From: Pyxidicoccus sp. MSG2
Lineage (GTDB): Bacteria; Myxococcota; Myxococcia; Myxococcales; Myxococcaceae
Direction: 5' to 3'
Assembly (NCBI RefSeq): GCF_026626705.1
Contig: NZ_JAPNKC010000001.1
Coordinates: forward strand, 10,192,001-10,256,000
Length of the DNA: 64,000 nt
Under the pieces are notes generated by a model that had not been told where the DNA came from, did no database searches, and was given only the letters and a program-made list of their open reading frames with translations. Of this stretch, positions 26,628 through 35,329 are shown in pieces; position 1 is the stretch's first letter; the number at the start of each line of letters is the position of its first letter. The position numbers were made by a program, and so were the translations under genes.

Positions 26628-27432
26628 AGGCCCTGGCGCTCCGCTTCGCACTGGCCGTGCTGCTCGTGGCCATGCCCGCGCAGGCCGCAGCGCCCGCGAT
26701 GAAGGCCCTGATGGACCACATGTCCCGGGGGGCGCGGGCCTCGCGCGTGGGCGACTGGGTCACCTACCGGATGGATGGCGGCGGCGCTCGCGTGCACTAC
26801 TGGCGCATGGCCGTCGTGGGCCAGGAGAAGGACCGGTACGGGCGGGACGCGGTGTGGATGGAGGTGGAGTTCGGCACGCACCCCGCGATGCGCGCGCCCC
26901 TGGGGCAGATGAAGATGCTGGTCGCCCTGGGTGAGTCGAACGACCCGCGCCGGCACGCCATCACCCGCCTCATCGCCTCCGCGGGCTACGGCAAGCCGCA
27001 GGAGTACTCGCAGGAGGCGCTGGAGGCCGAGCTGAAGAAGAATGAGCAGGCCCCGGCTCCGGACGAAGCCGCGCGCGCGAAGGCCGCTCCGGAGCCGGCG
27101 CTCACCGCCGCGTACCGTCCCGTGGTCCGCTCCGGCAAGGAGGCGCGCCTGATGACCCACGCGGGCACCGTCACCGCCGTCCCGGTGGAAGTGGTCATGC
27201 GCTCCACCGTCATCAAGCGCATGTGGATGAGCCGGGAGATTCCCGTCATCAACCTGGCGAAGATAGAGATTCCCGGCATCGGCCAGAGCATGGAGGTGGC
27301 GGAGTATGGTGTGGATGCGAAGTCCCGCATCCGCATGCCGCAGCCGAACGAGCCGCAGATCCACCTCGAGTACGCCGAAGAGAAGTTCGCCAACCTCCCC
27401 TGGTTGCAGGAAGACGAAGAGGAGAGCCCATG
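26624..27432 (+). CDS. Exported protein of unknown function in the Tad-like locus
   Basis: The GTG at 26624 overlaps the preceding stop, and the frame closes with the TGA that overlaps the next ATG (27430). The product has about 269 residues with a signal peptide (LALRFALAVLLVAMPAQAAA). The mature protein contains a WVTYRMDGGG segment and several beta-rich stretches, with an Ala/Pro/Glu-rich spacer around residues 140-155. No enzyme motif is visible and I cannot assign a family. The arrangement suggests a periplasmic component of the Tad-like apparatus. Confidence 0.75.
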
Positions 27433-27660
27433 AGCTCCACGACGAAGACGCCGCGCTCCAGCCGCCGTGCGCGCCGAGGGCAGGCGATGTTGGAGTACTC
27501 CCTGCTCAACTGGGTCCTCGTGGTGGCGCTCGTCGTCGGAGCGTCCGTGAAGGTCAAGTGGACCGATGACCGGCAGTCCAACGTCATCGACCTCTTCCTC
27601 GAGGCCTACCAGGTCTATTACGACTCGTACTACTTCGTGCTCAACCTGCCGTTCCCATGA
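27430..27660 (+). CDS. Small Flp-type pilin candidate
   Basis: This 76-residue protein starts with a strongly basic leader (KTPRSSRRARRG) followed by QAMLEYSLLNWVLVVALVVG. That is exactly the Flp/Tad prepilin pattern: cleavage after Gly17, four residues, then Glu at +5 and Tyr at +6, followed by a hydrophobic helix. The mature form would be 59 residues, within the Flp pilin range. The C-terminus is aromatic (AYQVYYDSYYFVLNLPFP). ATG overlaps the preceding TGA and its own stop overlaps the next start. It is the best candidate for the major pilin subunit of this locus. Confidence 0.8.
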   Translation: MSSTTKTPRSSRRARRGQAMLEYSLLNWVLVVALVVGASVKVKWTDDRQSNVIDLFLEAYQVYYDSYYFVLNLPFP

Positions 27661-28400
27661 CGGCGGTGGCCCGGAGGGGGGAAGGGGGCTCGTCACCCTG
27701 GGGCCTGCGGCTGGTGCACGCGGGCGTCTTCCTGGCCCTGGCGGCGGTGCCGCTGGGTGCGTCCCGTTCCGAGTGGCGGCACCTCGTGGATGCGCTCTCT
27801 CAGCCCTTCAATGTGGGGGCCCCTCCGCGGGTGCTGATGCTGGTGGGCTCGGTGGTGGCGGCCGTGGGCCTGGTGCGCCTGCTGGTGGCCCTGGCGAGGG
27901 GCCGCTCCGCTCCGCTGTGGGCCTCCCTGGCGGTGCTCGCCGGCGTCGCGGGGACGCTCGTCTACGGCCGGGAGCCGGTGGACGCGCGCTCGGAGCCGCG
28001 GGCCAACCTGGCCTTCCTCGCCTCCGCCCGGCGCGTCCATCTGGAGATGGTGGGCCAGCTCCAGTCCAAGGCGGAGGTGCCCGTCGAGACGGCGCCGTGG
28101 CAGGCCCTCCTCGAGCAGGCCTTCCGCGCCGACGCCCGCGTCCGGGACAGGTCCTTCCGGAGCGTGCCGGCGCGGGTGCTGCGCGTGGAGACGCCGGGAG
28201 CGGCCGCCGAGCGCACCGTCCCCGGGGATGTCTGGCTCTTCGTCTCCCCCGACGGCGTCACCTTCTCCCTGCGCGTCGTCGGCCTGGAGCAGGGGAGGCC
28301 GGCGCTGCTGCGGGACGACACCGGCGAGCCCGTGGTGCTCACCGGCCTCTTCAACCCTGACCTGCCTGCCGCGGAACCCCCCGCACCATTGCTTCCTTGA
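27657..28400 (+). CDS. Membrane protein of unknown function in the Tad-like locus
   Basis: The 247-residue product has about three hydrophobic helices in its first 105 residues (LVHAGVFLALAAVPLGA, VLMLVGSVVAAVGLVRLLVAL, LWASLAVLAGVAGTLVYG). A soluble domain follows that ends in a Pro-rich tail. No family is recognised. It overlaps the small pilin gene by four bases and is followed by a 115-bp gap, so it is probably the last gene of the upstream transcript. Confidence 0.75.
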   Translation: MTAVARRGEGGSSPWGLRLVHAGVFLALAAVPLGASRSEWRHLVDALSQPFNVGAPPRVLMLVGSVVAAVGLVRLLVALARGRSAPLWASLAVLAGVAGTLVYGREPVDARSEPRANLAFLASARRVHLEMVGQLQSKAEVPVETAPWQALLEQAFRADARVRDRSFRSVPARVLRVETPGAAAERTVPGDVWLFVSPDGVTFSLRVVGLEQGRPALLRDDTGEPVVLTGLFNPDLPAAEPPAPLLP

Positions 28401-28515
28401 CGGGGGGCTGCTTGCGGGGTTGCCTCGAAAAGCAGGTTCGGTGAGGCTCCGGGTAGACGTTGACCCGGCGGTCCCTCCAGATGGGGGGCCGCTGGTACTT
28501 CAGGGAGAGGCGCAC

Positions 28516-29214
28516 ATGGCAAAGGCGCGGTGGACGTGGTTGCTGGTGGCGGCCCTGGTGGGGCTTGGGGCATGCAAGGACCACGGGACGGACGAGGAGG
28601 GGACGGACGGGGGTGACGTGGATGCGGAGGCGCAGGCCGGCTTCGGCAAGGACCGGCGCCAGCCGAAGGGCACGCCGCTGTCGCTGCCCGCGGGCGTGCA
28701 GGTGTCGGGCACCATCGTCGGCGCGGATGATGACGGCAACTGCGGGCAGCCGCAGACGGCGGACGTGGGCAGCGGCCTCTATGTGCGCGCCTGCCTCAAG
28801 CTCACCAACATCAGCGGTGGCCCGGTCCAGGTGACCTTCCCTCCGGGCCTCGTCATCGTCTCCGCCTCGGAGGGCTACCAGAACGGCCTGCTGGTGGAGC
28901 GCGTCGTCATCACCGTGCCCCCCACGTCGGGCGGCCCGGGCGGGCTCGACGGCGGCAGCAACCCGGAGACGGTGAACGTGCCGCTGCACTTCTATTGCAT
29001 CAACAAGGCGAGCGACCCCTCCGACCCGGCCGCGCGCTACGAGCTGGGGCCCATCACCGACCACCCGCAGATGCGGGAGCTCTACACGCTCCTGCAGGGC
29101 AAGGACGTCTACGAAGACGGCCTCAAGGTGGAGGTCGTCCAGGAGGCCGTCTACAGCATCTCCGACGGCTCGGGGCTGACGGCCGATGACCGCGCGGCCC
29201 TCCGGAATCTGTAG
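28516..29214 (+). CDS. Lipoprotein of unknown function
   Basis: The ATG at 28516, after GGGAGAGG, gives 232 residues with a clear lipobox (VGLGAC, Cys20). The mature part begins with an acidic stretch (DHGTDEEGTDGGDVDAE) and contains a beta-rich domain with paired Cys residues. I recognise no enzyme motif. The frame is open further upstream, but that segment belongs to shadow coding of the previous gene. It stands between the pilin-like run and cpaB and may be an outer-membrane lipoprotein of the apparatus. Confidence 0.78.
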   Translation: MAKARWTWLLVAALVGLGACKDHGTDEEGTDGGDVDAEAQAGFGKDRRQPKGTPLSLPAGVQVSGTIVGADDDGNCGQPQTADVGSGLYVRACLKLTNISGGPVQVTFPPGLVIVSASEGYQNGLLVERVVITVPPTSGGPGGLDGGSNPETVNVPLHFYCINKASDPSDPAARYELGPITDHPQMRELYTLLQGKDVYEDGLKVEVVQEAVYSISDGSGLTADDRAALRNL

Positions 29215-29349
29215 TCCGGCGGGGTACGGCACGCCCTCTCCCGCCTTACCCGGGGCAGGGGACTGGCGGCGGGGGGCGCGCCGACCTGTAGCACCCTGGT
29301 TTTTTGTTCCTGAATCGCGCGGGATGCCGAGTTATCGCGAGAGGTGGTT

Positions 29350-29379
29350 TTGACACCCGGCGTATCGCACGGCTAACAT
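29350..29379 (+). promoter_or_regulatory. Sigma-70-type promoter of the cpaB-tadB-tadC operon
   Basis: A perfect -35 TTGACA at 29350-29355 is followed after 18 bp by TAACAT at 29374-29379, which keeps four of six -10 positions including the key T-A...T. The site lies 98 bp upstream of the cpaB start at 29477, in the 262-bp gap after the lipoprotein gene. It is one of the two clearest promoters in the window. Confidence 0.65.
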
Positions 29380-29476
29380 CCCGCGCCATTCGCGCTTGTT
29401 GCGCCTGATTGTACTCGCACACCCCCTCTGGACTTCGCCGCCGAACGGCACCCCCCGTTTTGGAGGTTCCTGAACC

Positions 29477-30292
29477 ATGCTGAAGGGCAAGACTCCTCTT
29501 GTCGTCGCGCTCGTGCTGGGCCTGCTGGCCGGCGTCATCGCCTACTCCGCCATCAAGAAGAAGGAGGCGGACGTCCGCCGTGGCTGGAACCTGGTGCCCG
29601 TCGTCGTGGCGGCGCAGGACATCCCGGAGGGCACGGTCATCACCTTCGAGATGATCTCCCAGCGCTCGGTGCCGGAGCAGTTCGTCACCTCGTCGGTGGT
29701 GCGTCCGGACTCGGCGTCCTACGTGGTGAACCAGAAGGTGCTCGTGGCGCTGCAGTCGGGTGATCCGCTGCTGTGGAGCCAGTTCGAGACCACGAAGGCG
29801 GCCGAGCGCCTGTCCACGAAGGTGCAGCGCAAGGCCCGCGCCATCACCATCGAGGCGAAGAACACCACGTCCGTCGGTGGGTGGATCCGCCCCAACGACA
29901 AGGTGGACGTCATCGGCACCTTCCGGGACCCCCAGACGGACGAGAGCGTCGCGGTGACGCTGCTCCAGAACGTCATCGTGGTGGCTACGGGCAAGATTAC
30001 GGGCACCACGAACGTGAACCTGATTCCGGAGAACCAGCGCGAGTACAGCAACATCTCGCTGATGGTGCTGCCGGAAGAGGCGGAAATCCTGGTGCTGGCG
30101 ACGGAGCTGGGCGCGCTGACGCTCACCCTGCGCAACGAGGACGACGTGGACCTCATCGAGGAGCGTGGCCGCGCCACCATCAGCACGCTGCTGTCAGGCG
30201 AGCGCACCCGCGTGCTGGAGCAGAAGCGCCGGGAGATCATCCAGATCATCAAGGGCGGCGCGGAGAAGGCCGCGGGCGCGGCCGCGCCGTAA
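29477..30292 (+). CDS. cpaB: CpaB/RcpC-family Tad pilus assembly protein
   Basis: The 271-residue product has an N-terminal membrane helix (LVVALVLGLLAGVIAYSAI). It is followed by an SAF-type domain beginning LVPVVVAAQDIPEGTVITFEMIS and the RcpC/CpaB domain with SVGGWIRPNDKVDVIGTF. CpaB is a periplasmic factor that works with the Tad secretin. GGAGG lies nine bases before the ATG. It opens an operon with tadB, tadC and two FHA genes, downstream of a good promoter. In M. xanthus the counterpart belongs to the Kil system. The cognate secretin is not in this window. Confidence 0.93.
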   Translation: MLKGKTPLVVALVLGLLAGVIAYSAIKKKEADVRRGWNLVPVVVAAQDIPEGTVITFEMISQRSVPEQFVTSSVVRPDSASYVVNQKVLVALQSGDPLLWSQFETTKAAERLSTKVQRKARAITIEAKNTTSVGGWIRPNDKVDVIGTFRDPQTDESVAVTLLQNVIVVATGKITGTTNVNLIPENQREYSNISLMVLPEEAEILVLATELGALTLTLRNEDDVDLIEERGRATISTLLSGERTRVLEQKRREIIQIIKGGAEKAAGAAAP

Positions 30293-30328
30293 CGGCGCTG
30301 CACGCGAGTCCTCCAGGGAACCACGCCC

Positions 30329-31174
30329 ATGCTCGCCGGAATCGTCCTCCTCCTCGTCACCGGGTCTGTCTTCTTCTTCAGCCTGGTGATCTTCAGCGTC
30401 CTGTCGAAGGCGTACGAGCAGTACCAGGAGCGCTACGTCGCCAAGTCGATGAACGACTTGAGCGACATGTTCCTCTTCATCGACCCGCGCCAGATGTTGA
30501 TCCTCAACATCGCGAGCATGTGCTTGTTGGGGATCCTCTCGTACATCATCTTCAACCCCATCCTCGCGGTGATAGCCACGGTGTTCGGCTTCTTCGTGCC
30601 GATGCTGCTGGTGAAGCACTACCGCAAGCGGCGCATCAAGAAGTTCAACGTCCAGCTGGTGGACGCGCTGCAGGCCATGGCCAACGCCTTCAAGGCGGGC
30701 CTCACCTTCCCGCAAGCGATTGAGCACGTGGCGCGCGAGGCGATGCCGCCGCTGTCCCAGGAGTTCGGCCTGTTCGTGAAGGAAGTGAAGCTGGGCGTGC
30801 CCCTGGAAGAGGCGCTCATCAACATGGGGCGCCGGGTGGGCAGCGACGACCTGGAGCTGGTGGTGGTGTCCACGAACATCGCCCGGCAGCTCGGCGGCAA
30901 CATGGCGGAGATGTTCGAGACCATCTCCACGGTGATCCGCGAGCGCTTCCGCCTGGAAGGCAAGATCGACGCGCTCACCTCGCAGGGCAAGCTGCAGGGG
31001 TGGATTGTCGCGGCCATGCCCGGGGTGCTGGGCATGGTGCTCAACTACATGCGGCCGGACCTGATGGAGCCCATGATGAACCACCTCTTCGGGTGGATCC
31101 TGGTGGTCATCATCGCCATCATGGAAATCATGGGCATCTTCATCATCCGGCGCATCGTCAACATCGATATCTGA
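30329..31174 (+). CDS. tadB: TadB-type inner-membrane platform protein (Kil platform protein KilG-like)
   Basis: The 281-residue protein has an N-terminal helix, two central helices (ILNIASMCLLGILSYIIF, PILAVIATVFGFFVPMLLV) and a type II secretion F (T2SF) domain with FNVQLVDALQAMANAFKAGLTFPQAIEHVA. Two C-terminal helices end the protein. TadB and TadC form the platform that the TadA ATPase drives to assemble or retract Flp/Tad pili. The gene follows cpaB after 36 bp and precedes tadC by ten. The name kilG for this position is my recollection of the M. xanthus Kil nomenclature and is not provable from sequence alone. Confidence 0.93.
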   Translation: MLAGIVLLLVTGSVFFFSLVIFSVLSKAYEQYQERYVAKSMNDLSDMFLFIDPRQMLILNIASMCLLGILSYIIFNPILAVIATVFGFFVPMLLVKHYRKRRIKKFNVQLVDALQAMANAFKAGLTFPQAIEHVAREAMPPLSQEFGLFVKEVKLGVPLEEALINMGRRVGSDDLELVVVSTNIARQLGGNMAEMFETISTVIRERFRLEGKIDALTSQGKLQGWIVAAMPGVLGMVLNYMRPDLMEPMMNHLFGWILVVIIAIMEIMGIFIIRRIVNIDI

Positions 31175-31184
31175 GGGGTGCACC

Positions 31185-32069
31185 GTGGATGTCCTGACGC
31201 AAGTGCTGGTCGGCAGCTCGGCGCTGCTCTTCGCGGGGGCCATCGGGTTCCTCGGCCTGGGCCTGTACCAGACGCTCCTCGAGCGCTTCCTCTCCGAGGT
31301 GCGCGACGAGTCAGCCGGTGGCGTGAAGGGCGCGGGTGGCGTGGCCATCCGCCGCCTGGGCTCCATGAACCGCCGCATCATGTGGCCGAGCTACGAGGCC
31401 AAGGCGCGCCGCAACCTCATCAAGGCCGGTGAGCCGCAGGGCTACAAGCCCGAGGACATCATGGCGCTGCAGGAGGTGAGCTCCGTGGTGGGCCTGCTGA
31501 TGGGCCTGTTCATCCTCAACGGCACGGGGCAGAACCTGGGCTGGTCGCTCCTCTTCATGCTCTTCGGCGCGTACTACCCGCTGATGTGGCTGAACGACCA
31601 GGTGAAGAAGCGCCACCTGCAGATCAGCCGCGCGCTGCCCTACAACCTGGACCTGCTGACGCTGTCGGTGGAAGCGGGCCTGGACTTCACCGCGGCGCTG
31701 GCGAAGGTGGTGGAGAAGGGCAAGCAGGGCCCGCTGCGCGAGGAGCTGCAGCTGGTGCTCAAGCAGCTGAAGATGGGCAAGACGCGTGAAGAGGCGATGA
31801 AGAGCATGATCGTCCGCGTGGACCTGCCGTCGCTGACGACGTTCGTCACCGCGCTCATCCAGGCGGACAAGATGGGCACCAGCCTGGGCAAGGTGCTGCG
31901 CATCCAGTCCACGCAGATGCGCATCGACCGCACCCAGCGCGCGGAGAAGCTGGCCGGCGAGGCCCCGGTGAAGATGCTCTTCCCGCTCATCGCCTGCATC
32001 TTCCCGACGGTGTTCATGGTGCTGTTCGGGCCCATCGTGTTCCAGTTCTTCTTCGGTGAGCTGGCCTGA
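31185..32069 (+). CDS. tadC: TadC-type inner-membrane platform protein (KilH-like)
   Basis: The 294-residue product has a membrane helix near the N-terminus, a central pair of helices, a T2SF domain (ALPYNLDLLTLSVEAGLDFTAALAKVVEKGK) and a C-terminal hydrophobic stretch (MLFPLIACIFPTVFMVLFGPIVFQFFF). It is the second platform subunit, paired with the preceding TadB. Its last 14 bases overlap the start of the FHA-domain gene. The corresponding M. xanthus protein would be KilH of the prey-killing apparatus, by order and recall. Confidence 0.93.
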   Translation: MDVLTQVLVGSSALLFAGAIGFLGLGLYQTLLERFLSEVRDESAGGVKGAGGVAIRRLGSMNRRIMWPSYEAKARRNLIKAGEPQGYKPEDIMALQEVSSVVGLLMGLFILNGTGQNLGWSLLFMLFGAYYPLMWLNDQVKKRHLQISRALPYNLDLLTLSVEAGLDFTAALAKVVEKGKQGPLREELQLVLKQLKMGKTREEAMKSMIVRVDLPSLTTFVTALIQADKMGTSLGKVLRIQSTQMRIDRTQRAEKLAGEAPVKMLFPLIACIFPTVFMVLFGPIVFQFFFGELA

Positions 32070-33525
32070 GGGTTGTGCCCTGCCTATCCGTCTGACCATC
32101 ACCAAGGGGCTCCAGGAGGGACGGGAGCTCGTCTTCGAGCAGGCCGAGGTGAAGATCGGCCGCACCTCGGAGAACGACCTGGTGCTGCACGACCACGGCG
32201 TCTCCCGTCGGCACGCGCGCATCATCGAGCGCGCGGGGCTGTACTTCGCCGCGGACGTGGGCAGCTCCAACGGTACCTCCCTCAACGGCACGCTGCTCCC
32301 GGGTGAGCAGCAGCTGAGGGACGGGGACCGCATCACCGTGGGCCCCGTGGAGTTCACCTTCGTCTGGGTACCCCCCGACGGGGACGAGGACGCCACCCGC
32401 CCCATCCGCCGCACCGCGGCGCTGGGGGGCCCGCTGGACGGCCCGGCCGACGTCCTGCCCACGGCGAAGCTCCCCGCCGTCTCCGCGCAGCGTCCCGCGG
32501 ACCCGCCGCCCCCGGTGGCCCTGGAGAAGGCGCAAGCCAGCTCCGTGCCCGCGCGCCCGGCGCCCGGCGCCGAGGGGATGACGGCCGCCGAGCGCGCCCG
32601 CCGCCGCCGCGAGCTGGCTGGCAGCGGCGGTGGGCAGCTGGCGGTGTGGTGGGGCGAGCTGTCGCGCGGGGCCCGGGGGGTGGTGGGCCTGGCCATGGCG
32701 CTGGTGCTGGCGAGCGGCCTGGGCGCACTGGGCTGGGTGTTCCTGCCCCACGGCGGAAAGGCCGGCAGGGGTGGGCCGGAGCCGGTGTTGCTCGGGGTGG
32801 ACGTGGTGCCGGACTCGTTCGGCCTGGGGGAGGGCGTGCAGTGGGAGCGCCCGGACCAGAAGTCGTTCGACTTCCAGTTCGTCACGCCCACGCGGGCGGT
32901 GGCGCTGCTGCACTACCAGGCCAGCGGCATCTCCAAGGAGGAGGTGGCGCTGGTGCTCAACGGGGCCAACCTCGGGTGGGTGCCCCCGGACACGGCCAGC
33001 GCCATGGAGCGGGAGCTGGAGTTCATCCTCCCCATCATTTCGCTGAAGCGGAATGACCAGAACACCGTCGTCTTCGACAACGTGCGCAACCCGCCCGGCA
33101 ACGAGTCGTGGCGGGTGTGGAACCTGCGCCTGGAAATCATCCCCGTGCCGGAGCTGTCCCCCGACGAGCTGGTGGCGAAGGCGCGCCAGTACGCGGTGGC
33201 CGGCTCCCGGTTCTACGAGACGAAGGCCATCGGCTCGGAGAACCTCTTCAAGGCCTGGCAGCAGTACCGCTTCGCGTGGCTCACCCTGGAGGCCCTGGAC
33301 GAGAAGCCGGACCTGTACCAGGACGTACGCTTCCAGCTCGGTCAGGTGTCAGCCGAGCTCGACCACAAGTGCAGCCAGCTGATGCTCGATTTCCAACGCA
33401 GCGTACAGTTCCGGAACGCGAAGAAGGCCCGGGCGGCCCTGCAAGAAGTCGGCAGGCGCTTCCCTACAGCCGAGCATCGCTGCCACAATCGGGCGCTGGA
33501 GTTGGCTTACGAGCACGAGCTGTAA
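32056..33525 (+). CDS. FHA-domain membrane protein
   Basis: Starting at the GTG overlapping tadC, the product has 489 residues. Residues about 15-105 are an FHA phosphothreonine-binding domain (VKIGRTSENDLVLHDHGVSRRHARI, GSSNGTSLNG). A Pro-rich linker, a hydrophobic helix (VVGLAMALVLASGLGALGWVF) and a large domain of unknown family follow, in which DPGNESWRV-type and repeated charged helices occur. The exact start is uncertain, because the family-like part begins with the residues LPIRLTITKG, whose Leu is a CTG codon at about 32080. FHA proteins read Ser/Thr kinase signals and several secretion systems use one for activation. Confidence 0.87.
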   Translation: MSWPEGCALPIRLTITKGLQEGRELVFEQAEVKIGRTSENDLVLHDHGVSRRHARIIERAGLYFAADVGSSNGTSLNGTLLPGEQQLRDGDRITVGPVEFTFVWVPPDGDEDATRPIRRTAALGGPLDGPADVLPTAKLPAVSAQRPADPPPPVALEKAQASSVPARPAPGAEGMTAAERARRRRELAGSGGGQLAVWWGELSRGARGVVGLAMALVLASGLGALGWVFLPHGGKAGRGGPEPVLLGVDVVPDSFGLGEGVQWERPDQKSFDFQFVTPTRAVALLHYQASGISKEEVALVLNGANLGWVPPDTASAMERELEFILPIISLKRNDQNTVVFDNVRNPPGNESWRVWNLRLEIIPVPELSPDELVAKARQYAVAGSRFYETKAIGSENLFKAWQQYRFAWLTLEALDEKPDLYQDVRFQLGQVSAELDHKCSQLMLDFQRSVQFRNAKKARAALQEVGRRFPTAEHRCHNRALELAYEHEL

Positions 33526-33562
33526 CTCCCGTGCCCCCCTCGTAGGAAGTCGGTGAATTCCC

Positions 33563-35329
33563 ATGTCGAACGGTTCCCCTCCGGCGCGTCGCAGGCCCAC
33601 TTCCGGAACGCCTTCCGGCGGCGGGTCGCCCTCGGGAGGCACCGGGTCCCGCCCGGCCGCGCGCAGGCCGTCCACTGGCGCGGCCCGGCCCGCTCCCGCG
33701 TCCGCCAGCCCCCGGCTCGTGTGTGTCGCCGGCCCCAAGGCGGGTGAGGAGTTCCCCCTGGAGGACGGCGAGTACGTCATCGGCCGCGCCACCGACAACC
33801 CCATCTGCATCCCCGACACGTCCGTGTCCCGCAAGCACGTCATGGTGCGCAAGGTGGGCACGGGCTGGGCGGTGAGTGATCTGGGCTCCGGCAACGGAAC
33901 GATGGTCAACGGCGACGTCATCGGCGACGAGACGCCCCTGGCCAACAGCGACGTCATCACCCTGGGGGACACGGAGCTGCGCTTCGAGGACGTGGCCAAC
34001 TCCACGATGAACATTTCCGCGCCTCCCAGCGGCTCGCGGCCCCGGCCCTCCAGTTCCGGCTCCGGAGGCCGGCCCGGGGTGCCGCCCCGCCCGCCGCCGC
34101 GCACCGAGGGTGGGCGCGTGCGCAGCTCGCGAGCCACGGCCGCCACGCCGGCCAGTCCCGAAGAGCAGAAGAAGAAGATGCGCATCAAGCTGGCCGCGGC
34201 CGGCGTGGTGGTGGTGCTGTTCGCCGGCCTGGGGCTGGTGCGGATGAACGTCAACCGCCAGCAGGCCGTGGAGCTGGCGAAGGCCATGGAGGGCAAGGCC
34301 CGGCGGGATGCGCTCAGCGCGCTGTTCCAGGACGCGAAGAACCTGGTGCGCGAGGGCAAGTGGATTGAAGCGCAGGCGAAGCTGGAGGAGCTCCAGGCGC
34401 AGGCGCCGGACTACCCGGGCGTGACGGACTACCTCGGGCACGCGGAGCGGGAGATTCCCATCCAGCGCAGCCTGGAAGAGGCGCGGGCGGCGCTCGCGAA
34501 GAACGAGCTGGGCAAGGCCTCGGCCGCGCTGGCGAAGACGGGCAAGACGCAGTTCCTCGACGAGCCGGTGCGCCAGCTGAAGCGGGACCTGTCGGCCGCG
34601 GCCGGCAAGCGCACGGTGGCGGCGCGAGCGGCGCTGGACAGCAGCCAGTATGACGAGGCCAAGGCCATCACCGACGACGTGCTGGTGGCCGTGCCCGACT
34701 ACCGCGACGCGAATCTCATCAACGAGGCGGCGGCGCAGGCCATCGCCCAGCGCGACGCGCCGCGGCCCGTCATCCAGGGCCCCGCGCCCAAGCCGTGGGA
34801 GCCGGCCGTGGACCGGTTCCGCGACGGTGACACGTCCGGCGCGGTGGCCATCCTCAACGCGTGCCTGGCCCGCACGCCCCAGTGCAAGAAGCTGCTCGGG
34901 CAGATCAACGAGTTCAGCAACCTCTACAAGAAGCTGGAGGACCTGGATGCCAAGTCGCTGACGAAGCTGCTGGCGCTGGACAAGGACATCACCGACGGCC
35001 GGCCCAGCAAGATGGCGCGCAACGCGGGCACGCGCGCGGCCACCATCTTCTACAAGGGCGCCAGCGCGGCGAAGGCGGCGGGCCAGTGGGGCCGCGCCAT
35101 GGAGTACGCGCGCCGCGCGCTGCAGGCCGACCCGGGCCATGCCGGTGCCACCAACATCATCAGCGAGATGAAGACCAAGGCGAAGGACCTGTACCTCTCC
35201 GCCTACTCCATCAAGGACGCCTCCCCCGAGGAGGCGCTGCCCAAGTTCAAGGACGTGGTGGCCATGACGCCGCCCGACGACGAGTACCACCAGAAGGCGC
35301 AGACCTGGGTCGAGAAGCTCTCGCGATGA
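33563..35329 (+). CDS. FHA-domain protein with membrane helix and TPR-like repeats
   Basis: The 588-residue protein has a Ser/Pro/Gly/Arg-rich N-terminus, then an FHA domain at about residues 50-145 (YVIGRATDNPICIPDTSVSRKHVMV, GSGNGTMVNG). A second low-complexity linker follows, then a transmembrane helix near 212-230 (LAAAGVVVVLFAGLGLV) and about 350 residues of helical, TPR-like repeats. The FHA side would be cytoplasmic and the repeats periplasmic. It ends the Tad-like gene run and overlaps xseA by four bases. A scaffold or phospho-dependent regulator of the apparatus is the simplest reading. Confidence 0.88.
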   Translation: MSNGSPPARRRPTSGTPSGGGSPSGGTGSRPAARRPSTGAARPAPASASPRLVCVAGPKAGEEFPLEDGEYVIGRATDNPICIPDTSVSRKHVMVRKVGTGWAVSDLGSGNGTMVNGDVIGDETPLANSDVITLGDTELRFEDVANSTMNISAPPSGSRPRPSSSGSGGRPGVPPRPPPRTEGGRVRSSRATAATPASPEEQKKKMRIKLAAAGVVVVLFAGLGLVRMNVNRQQAVELAKAMEGKARRDALSALFQDAKNLVREGKWIEAQAKLEELQAQAPDYPGVTDYLGHAEREIPIQRSLEEARAALAKNELGKASAALAKTGKTQFLDEPVRQLKRDLSAAAGKRTVAARAALDSSQYDEAKAITDDVLVAVPDYRDANLINEAAAQAIAQRDAPRPVIQGPAPKPWEPAVDRFRDGDTSGAVAILNACLARTPQCKKLLGQINEFSNLYKKLEDLDAKSLTKLLALDKDITDGRPSKMARNAGTRAATIFYKGASAAKAAGQWGRAMEYARRALQADPGHAGATNIISEMKTKAKDLYLSAYSIKDASPEEALPKFKDVVAMTPPDDEYHQKAQTWVEKLSR

